From Jejuia pallidilutea (GTDB lineage Bacteria; Bacteroidota; Bacteroidia; Flavobacteriales; Flavobacteriaceae), in assembly GCF_002973595.1 (NCBI RefSeq), contig NZ_PVEO01000002.1:434001-498000 (forward strand): a stretch of DNA of 64,000 nucleotides, given 5' to 3'. Under the pieces are notes generated by a model. The model searched no databases. It had not been told where the DNA came from and was given only the letters and a program-made list of their open reading frames with translations. Positions 28,643-38,458 of the stretch are shown here, in pieces. The translations under genes were made by a program, and so were the position numbers. The stretch's first letter is position 1. Every line of letters starts with the position of its first letter.

Positions 28643-30769
28643 TTACAAAAGGTTATTTTGTTTTAAAGTTTGCTTTATTTCTTTGTGGTCTTCCCAAAAT
28701 TTATCCTTTATACTCTGTATTACCTTATGGTATTCGTTATGCGATTGTAGTTTTTTAATCAGTGGATCTTGTTGTAAGAAAACAACCATCCAATATTGAA
28801 AGTTACTCTTATTGGAAAAAACCTTAAACTGTGCTATAGCATCATCATAATTACCATTATAAATATGTTTAAAGGCTAAACTAGCCGATTTATAAATAGA
28901 TTTATCGTTTTTACAATATACAGAGTAGCTATTATAAAATTGCTTAGCTGCTTCCTCTAAACCCATATTCTCGTAACATATAGCCATTTTTAAGCTTTCA
29001 TGTGGAAACACATCTATTTGGCGCTCTGCTTTTATAGTATTTAATATCTTATAGAATTTATACGCTTTTTTGTAGTTTTCTTGATAATAATTTAGTTTGG
29101 CTACTTCGTTTAAAATATCAAGTCTAGTAGTGTCCTTTCGCCATTCATTTTCAAGTAATTCGGTAGTTTTTTCTAAGTTTTTATACTTGGCGTACTCTAT
29201 AAAAATTTTAAGAAAAGGCGCATATTCGTTGTTTGGGTTATAACGGAGCGATTTATCAATGTTTTCTAGGGCTTCGTCTACAAAGCCTGTTTGTATTAGT
29301 GCATTACTTAAGTGAAGATAGATATAACTTTTTCCTATGGAATCATTTGCTTCTATATTAAGCTGAATACCCTTTAAGGCATATTTTAAATACTTAGCAG
29401 TATTTGGTACGGCACGAGCATACAAATCAGACAAAAATAATACGACACCGGCCGAATTAGGATTGTATTCCAAAGCTTTTTCTAGGTGCGGAATGGCCAA
29501 ATTAAATTCATGTGTAGCAACATAGTACAGAGCTTTTGCCATAAGACTTATATCAGACTTAGCATCATACAATAAGGCCTTATCGGCATTTTCATTAAGC
29601 TCATTAACATACTTCTTTTTAATTTTAAATTCATCTAGATAATAATACGCTATGGCTTTATGTGCATAGGCCATAGCAAACTCGGGGTCTAGACTAATGG
29701 CTTTATCATAATATAAAATCGCTTGCTGTAAATTTTCGGCAGTTTTATTTTGGCTTATTTCATAACCTTGCAAAAACATATCGTAGGCTTCGATATTTTT
29801 AGTGGGTTTTTTATCTATTCTAGCAAGTTCTTTTGGTGTTATGTTGGCTTCTACAGCTAGAGCAATTTTTTTTGCCACCGTATTCTGAAGCTCAAATATA
29901 TCATCTAATTCATAGTTGTATTGCGCAGTCCATATAGGCGTATCTGTAGTAGCATCAACAAGTTGAATATTTAATAATACCTCGTTCTTATTTTTTTGTC
30001 CACTACCCTCAACAATGTACTTAACATTTAATTCTTTGGCAATCTCAACAACAGATTGTTTTGAAGCCCTATATTTTTCTACCGATGTTCTACTAATAAC
30101 TCTTAAGTCTTCAATTTTTTGAAGATTGCCCAAAGAGGCTTCCATAAGACCGTTTACAAAATAGAGATTGGATGAATCTGCACTCATATTTTTAAATGGT
30201 AAAACCGCTATTGATTTTTGAGTATTGGAAATCGCCACTGCATCTTCAGAAGTACTGCCTAAATAAAAACTAATATATGCAATTACCAATGCTGCTATTA
30301 CAATGATGATTTTGTGCTTATGCCTGCTTAGAAATGATTTAGAAGGCTTTTGCAATGATGCTGTTTCGTTGGAAGGTTTTGTATTTAATACCTCTTCATC
30401 ATTTTTTTTACCTGGTTCTTCTTTGTATTCTTCAAGGTGTTTTCTGGATTCCCCTGGCGGAAAACCAAACTCTTCCCTAAAACATTTTATAAAATAAGAA
30501 GTATTGCTAAATCCAACCTTATAGGAGATTTCAGAAACGGTAAACTCAGTTTCCTCAAGTAGTATTTTTGCTTCTTCCAAACGAACTTTTCTAATGAATT
30601 GACTTGCAGATAACCCTGTTTGCTTTTTAATTTTTCGCAGTAAACTCGATCTGCTCATGTTCATAACAGCCGCCAATTCCGAAACACCAAACTGTTCATT
30701 AGAAATTTCATCTAACACCAATGTTTTTGCTCGGTTTAAAAAGTCGCTAGAATAAGAAGTTTGAGACAT
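28643..30769 (-). CDS. AraC-type HTH regulator with membrane helix and TPR domain
   Basis: 708 residues. The N-terminal AraC DNA-binding domain (about 8-108) has FGVSELAAVMNMSRSSLLRK and the second helix-turn-helix FTVSEISYKVGFSNTSYF. One membrane helix (about 150-170) leads to a periplasmic FlgO/adenylate-cyclase-associated-like domain (about 185-310, SIAVLPFKNMSAD) and multiple TPR repeats (about 325-690). This one-component layout, like CadC with TPRs, implies a regulator that senses an external cue and binds DNA from the membrane. It is transcribed away from the operon starting at 31161, which is its likely target. The signal is unknown. Confidence 0.85.
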   Translation of the reverse strand: MSQTSYSSDFLNRAKTLVLDEISNEQFGVSELAAVMNMSRSSLLRKIKKQTGLSASQFIRKVRLEEAKILLEETEFTVSEISYKVGFSNTSYFIKCFREEFGFPPGESRKHLEEYKEEPGKKNDEEVLNTKPSNETASLQKPSKSFLSRHKHKIIIVIAALVIAYISFYLGSTSEDAVAISNTQKSIAVLPFKNMSADSSNLYFVNGLMEASLGNLQKIEDLRVISRTSVEKYRASKQSVVEIAKELNVKYIVEGSGQKNKNEVLLNIQLVDATTDTPIWTAQYNYELDDIFELQNTVAKKIALAVEANITPKELARIDKKPTKNIEAYDMFLQGYEISQNKTAENLQQAILYYDKAISLDPEFAMAYAHKAIAYYYLDEFKIKKKYVNELNENADKALLYDAKSDISLMAKALYYVATHEFNLAIPHLEKALEYNPNSAGVVLFLSDLYARAVPNTAKYLKYALKGIQLNIEANDSIGKSYIYLHLSNALIQTGFVDEALENIDKSLRYNPNNEYAPFLKIFIEYAKYKNLEKTTELLENEWRKDTTRLDILNEVAKLNYYQENYKKAYKFYKILNTIKAERQIDVFPHESLKMAICYENMGLEEAAKQFYNSYSVYCKNDKSIYKSASLAFKHIYNGNYDDAIAQFKVFSNKSNFQYWMVVFLQQDPLIKKLQSHNEYHKVIQSIKDKFWEDHKEIKQTLKQNNLL

Positions 30770-31016
30770 AAATAATGAAAAGAAAACAAGATAAGTATTT
30801 TCAAGAAATAGTTAATAAAATCTATTCATTTTATGGTTTTCAGTATAAACTCATCTTCATTTTTTCTTAACCGAAAATGAGTTAGAATTTGTTGAGATGA
30901 GCCTCTTTTTTTTTGATGTGCATAGTGGCGATACGAACAAGACAAGTAACTAACTATGTAAAGTTTCAGCCATTTTTCAGGAAATAAAATTTAAGATGAA
31001 TTTAATGTATTTGCGT

Positions 31017-31049
31017 CATAATTTATACCGATGCATCATAATTTATACC
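31017..31049. promoter_or_regulatory. Tandem 13-bp direct repeat, candidate AraC-type site
   Basis: CATAATTTATACC occurs at 31017-31029 and 31037-31049, exactly 20 bases apart, in the divergent gap (30770-31160) between the AraC/TPR regulator and the ankyrin-led gene run. The 20-base period and location suit a two-site AraC-type operator. The rest of the 391-base gap shows no gene. Confidence 0.45.
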
Positions 31050-31160
31050 CACGCCGAAAACTTCATATAAGTTGATTCACAGTTATTTAAACCTGCATCA
31101 AGACTTATGGGATATTTGTACCATCAAATAAAAACAGTATAACTATTAAAATTTAAAACT

Positions 31161-31748
31161 ATGAAAACTTTAAAAATCAATTCCATTAAAACAGTATTAC
31201 TTTTTTGTTTATCTCTAGTATGTTTTGCAACATCTTGTATAAACCAAAACAAGGATGTATCATCAAAATCAGGGATAACCTCTAAGATAGAAGTCCCAAA
31301 ACAAAACATTCATGAGGCCATTATCAGTAATAATTTTGAAGCCTTAAAACAGCATATTAAAGCTGGCAGGGATATTAATAAAAAAGAGCCTATGGGTGGA
31401 TCTACCCCAATTATTACCGCAATTACATTTAACAAACCAGAAATGGTAAAAGCACTATTAAAAGCCAATGTAGATTTATCTATTAAAAATAATGATGGCT
31501 CTACCGCATTACATACCGCTGCTTTTTTTGGAAAAGTAAAAATGGTACAAATGCTTATTGATGCTAATGCAGATACAACAATTAAAAACAATTATGGTGC
31601 TACTCCACGAGAAGTAGTTTTAGGTGATTTTTCGCAAATTAAACCTGTATATGAAATGATGATGATGCAGTTAGAACCAATGGGATTCGAATTAGACCTT
31701 ACCGAAGTTGAAAAGGCTAGACCTGTAATTGCAATAATGCTTCAATAA
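31161..31748 (+). CDS. Ankyrin-repeat lipoprotein
   Basis: 195 residues. A lipoprotein signal (ending CFATSCIN) is followed by about three ankyrin repeats (50-155): INKKEPMGGSTPIITAITF, then NNDGSTALHTAAFFGKVKMV, then NNYGATPREVV. The C-terminal 35 residues are unrecognised. Ankyrin repeats mediate protein-protein contact; in the periplasm they often protect against or inhibit enzymes. It leads a run of five same-strand genes after the putative operator. Partner unknown. Confidence 0.82.
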   Translation: MKTLKINSIKTVLLFCLSLVCFATSCINQNKDVSSKSGITSKIEVPKQNIHEAIISNNFEALKQHIKAGRDINKKEPMGGSTPIITAITFNKPEMVKALLKANVDLSIKNNDGSTALHTAAFFGKVKMVQMLIDANADTTIKNNYGATPREVVLGDFSQIKPVYEMMMMQLEPMGFELDLTEVEKARPVIAIMLQ

Positions 31749-31773
31749 TTTTATTAATTAAAACTTAAATACG

Positions 31774-32874
31774 ATGGAAAGACGGTATGATATAGATTGG
31801 CTAAGGGTAATTGCAATTGGTTTGTTATTAATCTACCATATTGCTATTGTATTTCAGCCATGGGCTATGTTCTTAGCCTTTATTAGAAGTGAAAATTTAT
31901 CCACAAATCTTTGGAAACCAATGACCTTGCTAAATGTGTGGAGGATACCTATTTTGTTTTATGTATCTGGAATGGGACTGTTCTTCGCTATGAGAAAAAG
32001 AAATTGGAGTGAGTTAATTAAAGAACGAGCAAAACGTATTTTGGTACCATTTCTCTTTGGCATAGTAGCCGTTACGCCTTTACATATGTTTGTTTTTCAA
32101 AAATATTACAACATGGCTTTAAATTATTATCCCCATATGGGACATTTATGGTTCTTAGGGAACATATTTACTTATGTAATTTTATTATTACCAGTATTCT
32201 TATATCTTAAGAAAGCGAAAAATATAAGGGTAAAGCTGTTTTTACAAAAGCTTATGGCCTACCCATTAACGCCTTTACTTGTAACTGTATTTTTTATTGT
32301 AGAGGTTATAGCATTTAAACCTACAAATTTTGCGTTGTACGCAGAGACTTGGCACGGTTTTTCCTTAGGGTTTTTATGTTTCTTTTTTGGGTTCTTATTT
32401 ATGTATATAGGACCATCTTTTCGGCAGAATGTTTTAAAATGGCGCTGGTTATACCTTGGTATTGCCGCAATTTTATTTACTATTAGGTTTATACTTTATG
32501 CCACTGAAGCACCTGGTTATTTAACAGTGATGGAATCCAATAGTTGGATTTTAGCGATATTTGGATTTTGCCATAAATACTTAAACAAACCAAGCCAATT
32601 ATTATCTTATTTAAGCACAGCAGCATATCCTGTTTATATTATTCATATGCTAGTACTCTATACGGCTTCTGCTTTAATTTTACCCCTTAAGTTTCCTGTA
32701 TATATATCTTTTCCTTTGCTTGTGGTAATAACATTTATTGGATGTTTTATTATATATGAATTCGTTATAAGAAGAATTAATCTATTACATCCGCTATTCG
32801 GACTAAAGTGGAATTTTAAATACTTAAAACGCAAAAAGAAACAGCCTTTAGCAACTAAAACAGTGGACGAATGA
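31774..32874 (+). CDS. Acyltransferase family 3 membrane protein
   Basis: 366 residues with about ten membrane helices. The N terminus RRYDIDWLRVIAIGLLLIYH is the acyltransferase-3 signature with the conserved Asp and His, and RIPILFYVSGMGLFFAMRKRNW continues it; the MdoC/OafA-like family transfers acyl groups to sugars or lipids at the membrane. The C terminus is basic and cytoplasmic. It starts 26 bases after the ankyrin gene and overlaps the next gene by four bases, so it is in one operon. The acceptor substrate is not evident. Confidence 0.85.
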   Translation: MERRYDIDWLRVIAIGLLLIYHIAIVFQPWAMFLAFIRSENLSTNLWKPMTLLNVWRIPILFYVSGMGLFFAMRKRNWSELIKERAKRILVPFLFGIVAVTPLHMFVFQKYYNMALNYYPHMGHLWFLGNIFTYVILLLPVFLYLKKAKNIRVKLFLQKLMAYPLTPLLVTVFFIVEVIAFKPTNFALYAETWHGFSLGFLCFFFGFLFMYIGPSFRQNVLKWRWLYLGIAAILFTIRFILYATEAPGYLTVMESNSWILAIFGFCHKYLNKPSQLLSYLSTAAYPVYIIHMLVLYTASALILPLKFPVYISFPLLVVITFIGCFIIYEFVIRRINLLHPLFGLKWNFKYLKRKKKQPLATKTVDE

Positions 32875-33647
32875 AAATTTTTAGAAAAATAAGATTTCAA
32901 CTTCTTAAGAAAGGAAAAACTACCGAATATTTAAAATATGCCTTTGGTGAAATATTATTAGTAGTTTTAGGGATACTAATTGCTTTACAGATTAACAATT
33001 GGAATGAGACAAAAAAGACAAATAGTATTCTAAAAGACTATTTGGTGAAAATAAAGTCGCATACCAAAGAAGATTTACGACAATTGGACACCATTACCAT
33101 TGGAAGGAAACAAATAGCAGATGTATGTAAAAAAGCAAGAGTAGCAATGCTAACCAATACTGAAGAAAAAAATATTTATACCATGATGATAAGCGGTACT
33201 GCTTTTGCAGATTTTTTCTTTAAACCCAAAACCGATGGATACGAATCGCTTAAGAATTCATCGTCTTTTGTAAAAATTAACAATACAGTGCTAGATTCCT
33301 TGTTAATTCAATACCACGGCATGATAGAAAATATTGCTGAAAATGAAAAAAGCTATAACGACTATATTTTAACACAAGAAGCACATATATCTAAGGAGTT
33401 TGATAGAAGTTTAATTCTAGCGTCGGCATTTATGCCACAAGACTCATTGGCACAATTAGCCATATCGCAATCAGAGTATATAGAGACGTATAAAGCCTAT
33501 ACATCATTAGCGCCCTTTAAAAATGTTGTAAGTCTTGCTGCTTTTCAATTCGATATTATGATAGATCAATACGAGCAATTACAGCACACTGGAAAAAACA
33601 TCATTAAAGAAATAGATATGCTTACATCAAAAACATTTAATAACTAA
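32871..33647 (+). CDS. DUF6090-type membrane-anchored protein
   Basis: 258 residues. The N-terminal pattern KGKTTEYLKYAFGEILLVV followed by LGILIALQINNWNE is the hallmark of the Bacteroidetes DUF6090 family: a short basic cytoplasmic segment, one membrane helix (about 24-43) and a periplasmic helical domain. Its function is unknown in the family. The start overlaps the acyltransferase stop by four bases (ATGA), so translation is probably coupled. Confidence 0.8.
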   Translation: MKIFRKIRFQLLKKGKTTEYLKYAFGEILLVVLGILIALQINNWNETKKTNSILKDYLVKIKSHTKEDLRQLDTITIGRKQIADVCKKARVAMLTNTEEKNIYTMMISGTAFADFFFKPKTDGYESLKNSSSFVKINNTVLDSLLIQYHGMIENIAENEKSYNDYILTQEAHISKEFDRSLILASAFMPQDSLAQLAISQSEYIETYKAYTSLAPFKNVVSLAAFQFDIMIDQYEQLQHTGKNIIKEIDMLTSKTFNN

Positions 33648-33662
33648 ACATCAATTAAAAAA

Positions 33663-35096
33663 GTGAAATTATTGAAACGCTTATTCAAAATTGTGCTAGC
33701 TTTTATTGGAGTTATGGTAATTACTGCTATAATTACAATTTGGGTTGATTCGCAAAAAACAAGCTATCTGCATGTAAACAAGAATGAACCAACATTTAAT
33801 GATTCTTATCTTATTACCAATGCCAATATAATACCAATGCATAAAGACACCGTTTTAAAAAATAAAATGGTACATATAAAAGAAGGGATAATTACAAAGA
33901 TTGCAGACACAATTAATGTGGATAACGTTAAAATATTTAATGCAAACAACAAATACCTAATGCCAGGTCTTATTGATATGCATGTTCACGTTTGGGATAA
34001 ATACGAACTTGGTCTTTACTTGGCTAATGGAGTTACTACAGTAAGAAATTTATGGGGCATGCCAATGCACATGCGCATAAAAAACGACATTGTAAATAAT
34101 GCTATTTTTTCTCCTTTATTTTTCACAACAGGACCAAAACTAACAGGTCCAGAATTTATTGGGGATGATAATTTGAACCTAACTAGTCCAAATGAAGCTA
34201 AAAAAAAGGTGATTTCTTATAAAAACAGAGGTTACGATTTTATAAAAACATACTATGGTTTAGATAAAAACATTTTTGATGCCGTGATTGAACAAGCCGA
34301 AATTTCTGGTATGGATATCGTTGCACATCCTTCGCAAAAAGTACCGTTTTCTTATCATTTACATCCACAAATTAAATCCATTGAACACGCTGAAGAAATT
34401 GTACAACAACCTTTACAGTTTAAGTTAGACACAGTTAAATTAAAACCTATCATCAACTCTATTTCTATTTCTAAACACACTAGTTACTGCCCTACTATTA
34501 CTGTATTTAATAACATCTACCAAATGATGATTAATGATTCTATTTTAGATTCCGAATCATTAAATTACATAAACCCACTCATTAGAAAGGTTGATAGTAA
34601 AAATCAATTTAACCGTTGGTTTAATGCAAAACAAAACGATTCGACTGTAGTAAGTAGAATAAAAAACCAACACGATTTTCACCTAACCATTGTAAAAAAA
34701 CTGCACGAAGCTGGTGTAAATATAATTTGTGGTACCGATGCTGGCATTGGCGTTACGGTTCCTGGTTTTTCAATACACAAAGAATTAAAATTTTATAAAG
34801 AAGCTGGCTTAACCAACTACGAAGTATTAAAAACAGCCACCGCAAATGTTTCTACTACACATAAAATTATGAAAGCATTGGGAACTATTGAAGAAGGTAA
34901 AATTGCCAATTTACTAGTACTTGATAACAACCCTTTAATATCCTTATCTACACTTGAAAATCCGACCTATGTTTTTATAAAGGGACGAAAATTAAATAGA
35001 GCGACTTTAAAGCGTTTTAAAGAGAAAGCAAAGGGGCGAAAAAACCTAATGGCTTCTGCCCTAAGGTATTTAGAAAATTTAATATTAAAAAAATAA
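33663..35096 (+). CDS. Membrane-anchored amidohydrolase family protein
   Basis: 477 residues starting with GTG at 33663. One N-terminal membrane helix (about 8-30) is followed by an amidohydrolase domain. The metal-binding motif GLIDMHVHVW (near residue 105) is clear, with VAHPSQ and EHAEEI as further His ligands and GTDAGIGV near residue 360 carrying the catalytic Asp. EEGKIANLLVLDNNPL near the C terminus is the usual return to the small beta-sandwich. The fold hydrolyses cyclic amides, dipeptides or related bonds; the substrate cannot be deduced. It lies 15 bases after the DUF6090 gene. Confidence 0.86.
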   Translation: MKLLKRLFKIVLAFIGVMVITAIITIWVDSQKTSYLHVNKNEPTFNDSYLITNANIIPMHKDTVLKNKMVHIKEGIITKIADTINVDNVKIFNANNKYLMPGLIDMHVHVWDKYELGLYLANGVTTVRNLWGMPMHMRIKNDIVNNAIFSPLFFTTGPKLTGPEFIGDDNLNLTSPNEAKKKVISYKNRGYDFIKTYYGLDKNIFDAVIEQAEISGMDIVAHPSQKVPFSYHLHPQIKSIEHAEEIVQQPLQFKLDTVKLKPIINSISISKHTSYCPTITVFNNIYQMMINDSILDSESLNYINPLIRKVDSKNQFNRWFNAKQNDSTVVSRIKNQHDFHLTIVKKLHEAGVNIICGTDAGIGVTVPGFSIHKELKFYKEAGLTNYEVLKTATANVSTTHKIMKALGTIEEGKIANLLVLDNNPLISLSTLENPTYVFIKGRKLNRATLKRFKEKAKGRKNLMASALRYLENLILKK

Positions 35097-35156
35097 ACAA
35101 CTTTTAAAAAAAGGGCGGTTTAATAAAAATGCCTAACACTAAAAGTATTTGAGATC

Positions 35157-36185
35157 ATGACAAAAAAACGAATCAAGCAAATATTTAGAATTGTATTATT
35201 ACTAGGCACAGCTATATCCTTATTCTATGTACCATGGATTTTGGTAAAGGCGTGGATTTTGCCACTACCAGATACAGTTCAAGAACAAGTTAATGAAGCT
35301 ATTGGTCATGGATTTGATGGAATGATTGTTTATATAGACGAAGCAGGAAAACCACCAGCGTTTTATACAGGTGGTTGGAAAGACAGAGAACATAAAATAC
35401 CCGCAGACCCAAAATCATTATTTAAAATTGCCAGTATTAGCAAGTTATATGTTGCTGTAGCAATCACCAAACTTGTAAAAGAAAAGTCCCTATCTTTAGA
35501 TGAAACGCTTGCCGATTACTTTCCAGAACTTATAGGTAGAATTGAAAATGCAGAAAAAATTACCTTGAAAATGATGGTTCAACATCGGTCTGGTATTCCC
35601 AATTTTACAGATAATCCTGCCTTTTGGGAAAACGAGCAGGAAAATGGAAAAAAAGCCCTTGAATTTGCCCTTGATTTACCAGCCAGTTTTAAACCAGATG
35701 AAGGCTATGAGTATTCAAACACTAATTATTTATTGCTCCGTAAGGTTATTGATAATGTATTAGGATATAGCCACCAGCACTATATAAAGGAAAAAATATT
35801 AATACCACTAAAGCTGAATAACACTTTTTTTTCGCTAAACGAAGTTGATTTAGATGATGTAATGAGTGGCTACTATGTTGGATATGACAAAGATTTTAAA
35901 GCAAATGAATACGGAATGCTTGCTACAGCAGAAGATGTTGGTACATTCTTGCGAGCACTAAACGATGGCTCCATATTTAATGAAGGTGAGCAAGACATCT
36001 ATCCTTACGTTTACGACCATGGAGGTTTAGTTATTGGTTACCAAAGTCTCGCAGAATACCATAAAGATATAGATACAGTTATCGTTCAATTTATTAACAC
36101 AACAGATTTTAATGGATATGAATGGAACTTATCGGAAATAATTATAAACCGTATTGTAAAAATATTGAGAAGGCAAAACTCCTAA
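35157..36185 (+). CDS. Beta-lactamase-fold serine hydrolase
   Basis: 342 residues with an N-terminal membrane or signal segment (about 8-32) and a class C beta-lactamase/DD-peptidase-like domain. The nucleophile motif SxxK is seen as SISK (93-96), the YxN motif as YSN near residue 182 in YEYSNTNYLLL, and the third motif as HGG near residue 280. Such proteins hydrolyse D-peptides or esters. It is shorter than AmpC-like enzymes, and the region between YxN and HGG is compact. It follows the amidohydrolase after 60 bases. Confidence 0.85.
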   Translation: MTKKRIKQIFRIVLLLGTAISLFYVPWILVKAWILPLPDTVQEQVNEAIGHGFDGMIVYIDEAGKPPAFYTGGWKDREHKIPADPKSLFKIASISKLYVAVAITKLVKEKSLSLDETLADYFPELIGRIENAEKITLKMMVQHRSGIPNFTDNPAFWENEQENGKKALEFALDLPASFKPDEGYEYSNTNYLLLRKVIDNVLGYSHQHYIKEKILIPLKLNNTFFSLNEVDLDDVMSGYYVGYDKDFKANEYGMLATAEDVGTFLRALNDGSIFNEGEQDIYPYVYDHGGLVIGYQSLAEYHKDIDTVIVQFINTTDFNGYEWNLSEIIINRIVKILRRQNS

Positions 36186-36280
36186 CGATGTATACGGTAT
36201 TAAATTTTAAATGAAGCCTAATAGGCTAAAAACCTATTTTAACCAAGTGAACGTTTCAGAATAGCTAAAAGCAAATAGAT

Positions 36281-37198
36281 ATGAAAGCAGTAATTTATGA
36301 AAAATATGGCCCACCGGAAGTTCTTAAATTAAAGGAAATTAAAAAACCCAAACCAAAAGATAATGAAATTTTAGTAAAAATTTATGCGGCCACTGTTACC
36401 TCAGGAGATGTAAGACTTCGCAGTTCAAATTTCCCTCCTTTATTTTGGCTTCCAGCTAGATTAATATTTGGGGTTTTTAAACCTAAAAAGACAATTTTAG
36501 GACACGAATTATCTGGAGTAATTGAGGGAATAGGAAAAGATGTGTCTAAATTTAAGGTAGGAGATGAAGTCTTTGGCACAACTACCATGCTGAAAACGGG
36601 GTCTTATGCAGAATATATTTGTTTACCCGAAAAATGGAAAAACGGTGTAATTAGTTTAAAACCCAAAAACCTATCTCATGAAAAAGCTGCCGCTTTACCT
36701 GTGGGAGCAATGACAGCGATATTTCTACTCAACAAAGCAAACTTAACCAAGAACAGCAATACATTAATCTATGGTGCTTCTGGAAGCGTTGGGAGTTATG
36801 CTGTGCAAATTGCAAGTAAGCAAGGAGCTAAGGTAACAGCTGTTTGTAGCTCCTCAAACTTTGAAATGGTAAAATCGCTAGGAGCTAAAAGTTGCTTGGA
36901 CTATAAAAAACAAGACTATTCTAAATCTAACGAAAAATTCGATATCGTTTTTGATGCAGTAGGTAAAACAAAGAAATCTAAAGCTAAAAAGGTTTTAAAT
37001 GAAGGTGGAAAATTTGTTTCTGTAAATATGCTTACAAAAGAGAAAATTGAGAATCTTGAACTGATAAAGGATAACGTAGAAAAAAATCAATTAGAACCTT
37101 TTATTGATAAAACATTTAAGCTTGAAGAAATAGTAAAGGCGCATAAATATGTTGATAAAGGCAGGAAAAGAGGGAATGTAATTATTAAAATTCAGTAA
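36281..37198 (+). CDS. Medium-chain dehydrogenase/quinone oxidoreductase-like enzyme
   Basis: 305 residues. The N-terminal GroES-like domain (about 1-120) has ILGHELSGVIEGIGKDV and FKVGDEVFG. The nucleotide-binding domain (about 125-260) has GASGSVGSYAVQIASKQGAK, the glycine-rich NADPH loop. The Cys residues expected for a structural zinc are absent, which places it with zinc-free quinone reductases. It is 96 bases after the hydrolase gene and may be the last member of this run. Substrate unknown. Confidence 0.88.
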   Translation: MKAVIYEKYGPPEVLKLKEIKKPKPKDNEILVKIYAATVTSGDVRLRSSNFPPLFWLPARLIFGVFKPKKTILGHELSGVIEGIGKDVSKFKVGDEVFGTTTMLKTGSYAEYICLPEKWKNGVISLKPKNLSHEKAAALPVGAMTAIFLLNKANLTKNSNTLIYGASGSVGSYAVQIASKQGAKVTAVCSSSNFEMVKSLGAKSCLDYKKQDYSKSNEKFDIVFDAVGKTKKSKAKKVLNEGGKFVSVNMLTKEKIENLELIKDNVEKNQLEPFIDKTFKLEEIVKAHKYVDKGRKRGNVIIKIQ

Positions 37199-37274
37199 AA
37201 ATGAACACATGTCGACAGTTTAGAATACCTAATTCGTCATGTAGCTTAGTATTTAATCTAGACAACAAGCAAAA

Positions 37275-37608
37275 TCACATATTAGGAAAAGTGGTTATTA
37301 TTAAAAATTGAAGAAACCAGATAGTGTAGCAACTATTTACCGATACGTATTCTTTACTTTTTTGAAAAACTACTAATTCCAACTTCTGCTTTTCCGACTT
37401 GTCCGTTTCAGGGTCGATATAGACAATGGTAAAATCACGTTCCATATCATCTAAATCGAAACCATATTCTTCGTTTTACATTAAAATAACCGATTTTAGG
37501 TTGTTTTCTTTAGCGCTTATTTTTTTAGCTTGATTGGTCTAATATGCAGAGTAATTGGCTATCCTCTAAAACAGTACTGTCCTTTTTTTCTTTTATTTCT
37601 GTTGCCAT
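37275..37608 (-). pseudogene. Decayed ORF of unknown family
   Basis: An apparent start MATEIKEKKDSTVLEDSQLL runs into stops; the coding sense then resumes in another frame as KISAKENNLKSVIL, meets a stop, and continues with EEYGFDLDDMERDFTIVYID and a further open stretch of about 40 codons. The protein-like composition on both sides of one frameshift and one internal stop shows a gene that has decayed. I do not recognise the family. It sits at the junction between the metabolic genes and the accessory segment. Confidence 0.55.
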
Positions 37609-37615
37609 TGATTGA

Positions 37616-38458
37616 CTATATTGTTATTTGGTTGTTTATATTTTCTATGCTGTTTAAAACCTCATCGTAGCTTAAAACTTTATGGGTTTCTAATATTTGA
37701 TTAATGAGTCTGCTTTCTTCTTGTTGTTCCACTTCCGTAACTAAAATTTCTTTAAGGCTTTGTTTAGACTCTGGATAATCTTTTAATAATTGATTGATAT
37801 GAATACCTAATAAGGTTGCACCTCCTTTAACTATGGTATGGTCGTCTGTATAGACAGCTTCAAAATGTTCTAACGATCCATCCCGATGGATTTCCAGATA
37901 GTTTTGCAAGATAAAAGCGATATCATCCGCATCCTTATTCGTTTTATGGTTGCGGTCTCTCCAAGCTACTATTTTTAAAAGCCCTATACCTGCCAAGGAT
38001 GCGATTTGAACGTCGATATCTAAATCGATACTTACCTTTAATGACGCCTCATTTACCGCAGGAAAACCAAGGACTGACATCGCGAATTCCTCTTCTGGTG
38101 GCCAGAAGATTTTATCATTTTCTTTCATGATGTTCCCAAAAGGCACAATGTCTAAATCGAATTTCCCCAAGTATTGAAAACGTTGTTTTTGGTCTGGGTC
38201 TTTAGTAAAATTAGGTAGTTGTGTAATGCCTTCTTCCACGGTTTTATATTGTTCCCAATCGTTGATGGTGATGGCTATATCCAAGTCATGCGTTAAACGT
38301 CCGGAACTTTCATCATGCAACTCCATAATAATATCGCGAGCTGTGGCTCCAATGACAAAAAAGGAAATACCCGATGCCTTGAAATAGTCGGTTAATTCCT
38401 GAAGAATAGGCTTTAATAGCGGATGGTTGAACTTTTTACTGGATATGCTGTAACTCAT
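37616..38458 (-). CDS. abiEii: AbiEii-type nucleotidyltransferase toxin
   Basis: 280 residues from the ATG at 38458 (MSYSISSKK); an in-frame ATG at 38497 would extend further into the upstream gene. The nucleotidyltransferase core shows FFVIGATARDI followed by THDLDIAI with the paired acidic residues that bind metal, and FDLDIVPFG as the third acidic strand. In AbiE systems this protein blocks growth, acting with NTP, for example by modifying tRNA ends, and can abort phage infection. The gene overlaps the antitoxin gene by 23 bases. Activity is inferred from family. Confidence 0.8.
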   Translation of the reverse strand: MSYSISSKKFNHPLLKPILQELTDYFKASGISFFVIGATARDIIMELHDESSGRLTHDLDIAITINDWEQYKTVEEGITQLPNFTKDPDQKQRFQYLGKFDLDIVPFGNIMKENDKIFWPPEEEFAMSVLGFPAVNEASLKVSIDLDIDVQIASLAGIGLLKIVAWRDRNHKTNKDADDIAFILQNYLEIHRDGSLEHFEAVYTDDHTIVKGGATLLGIHINQLLKDYPESKQSLKEILVTEVEQQEESRLINQILETHKVLSYDEVLNSIENINNQITI

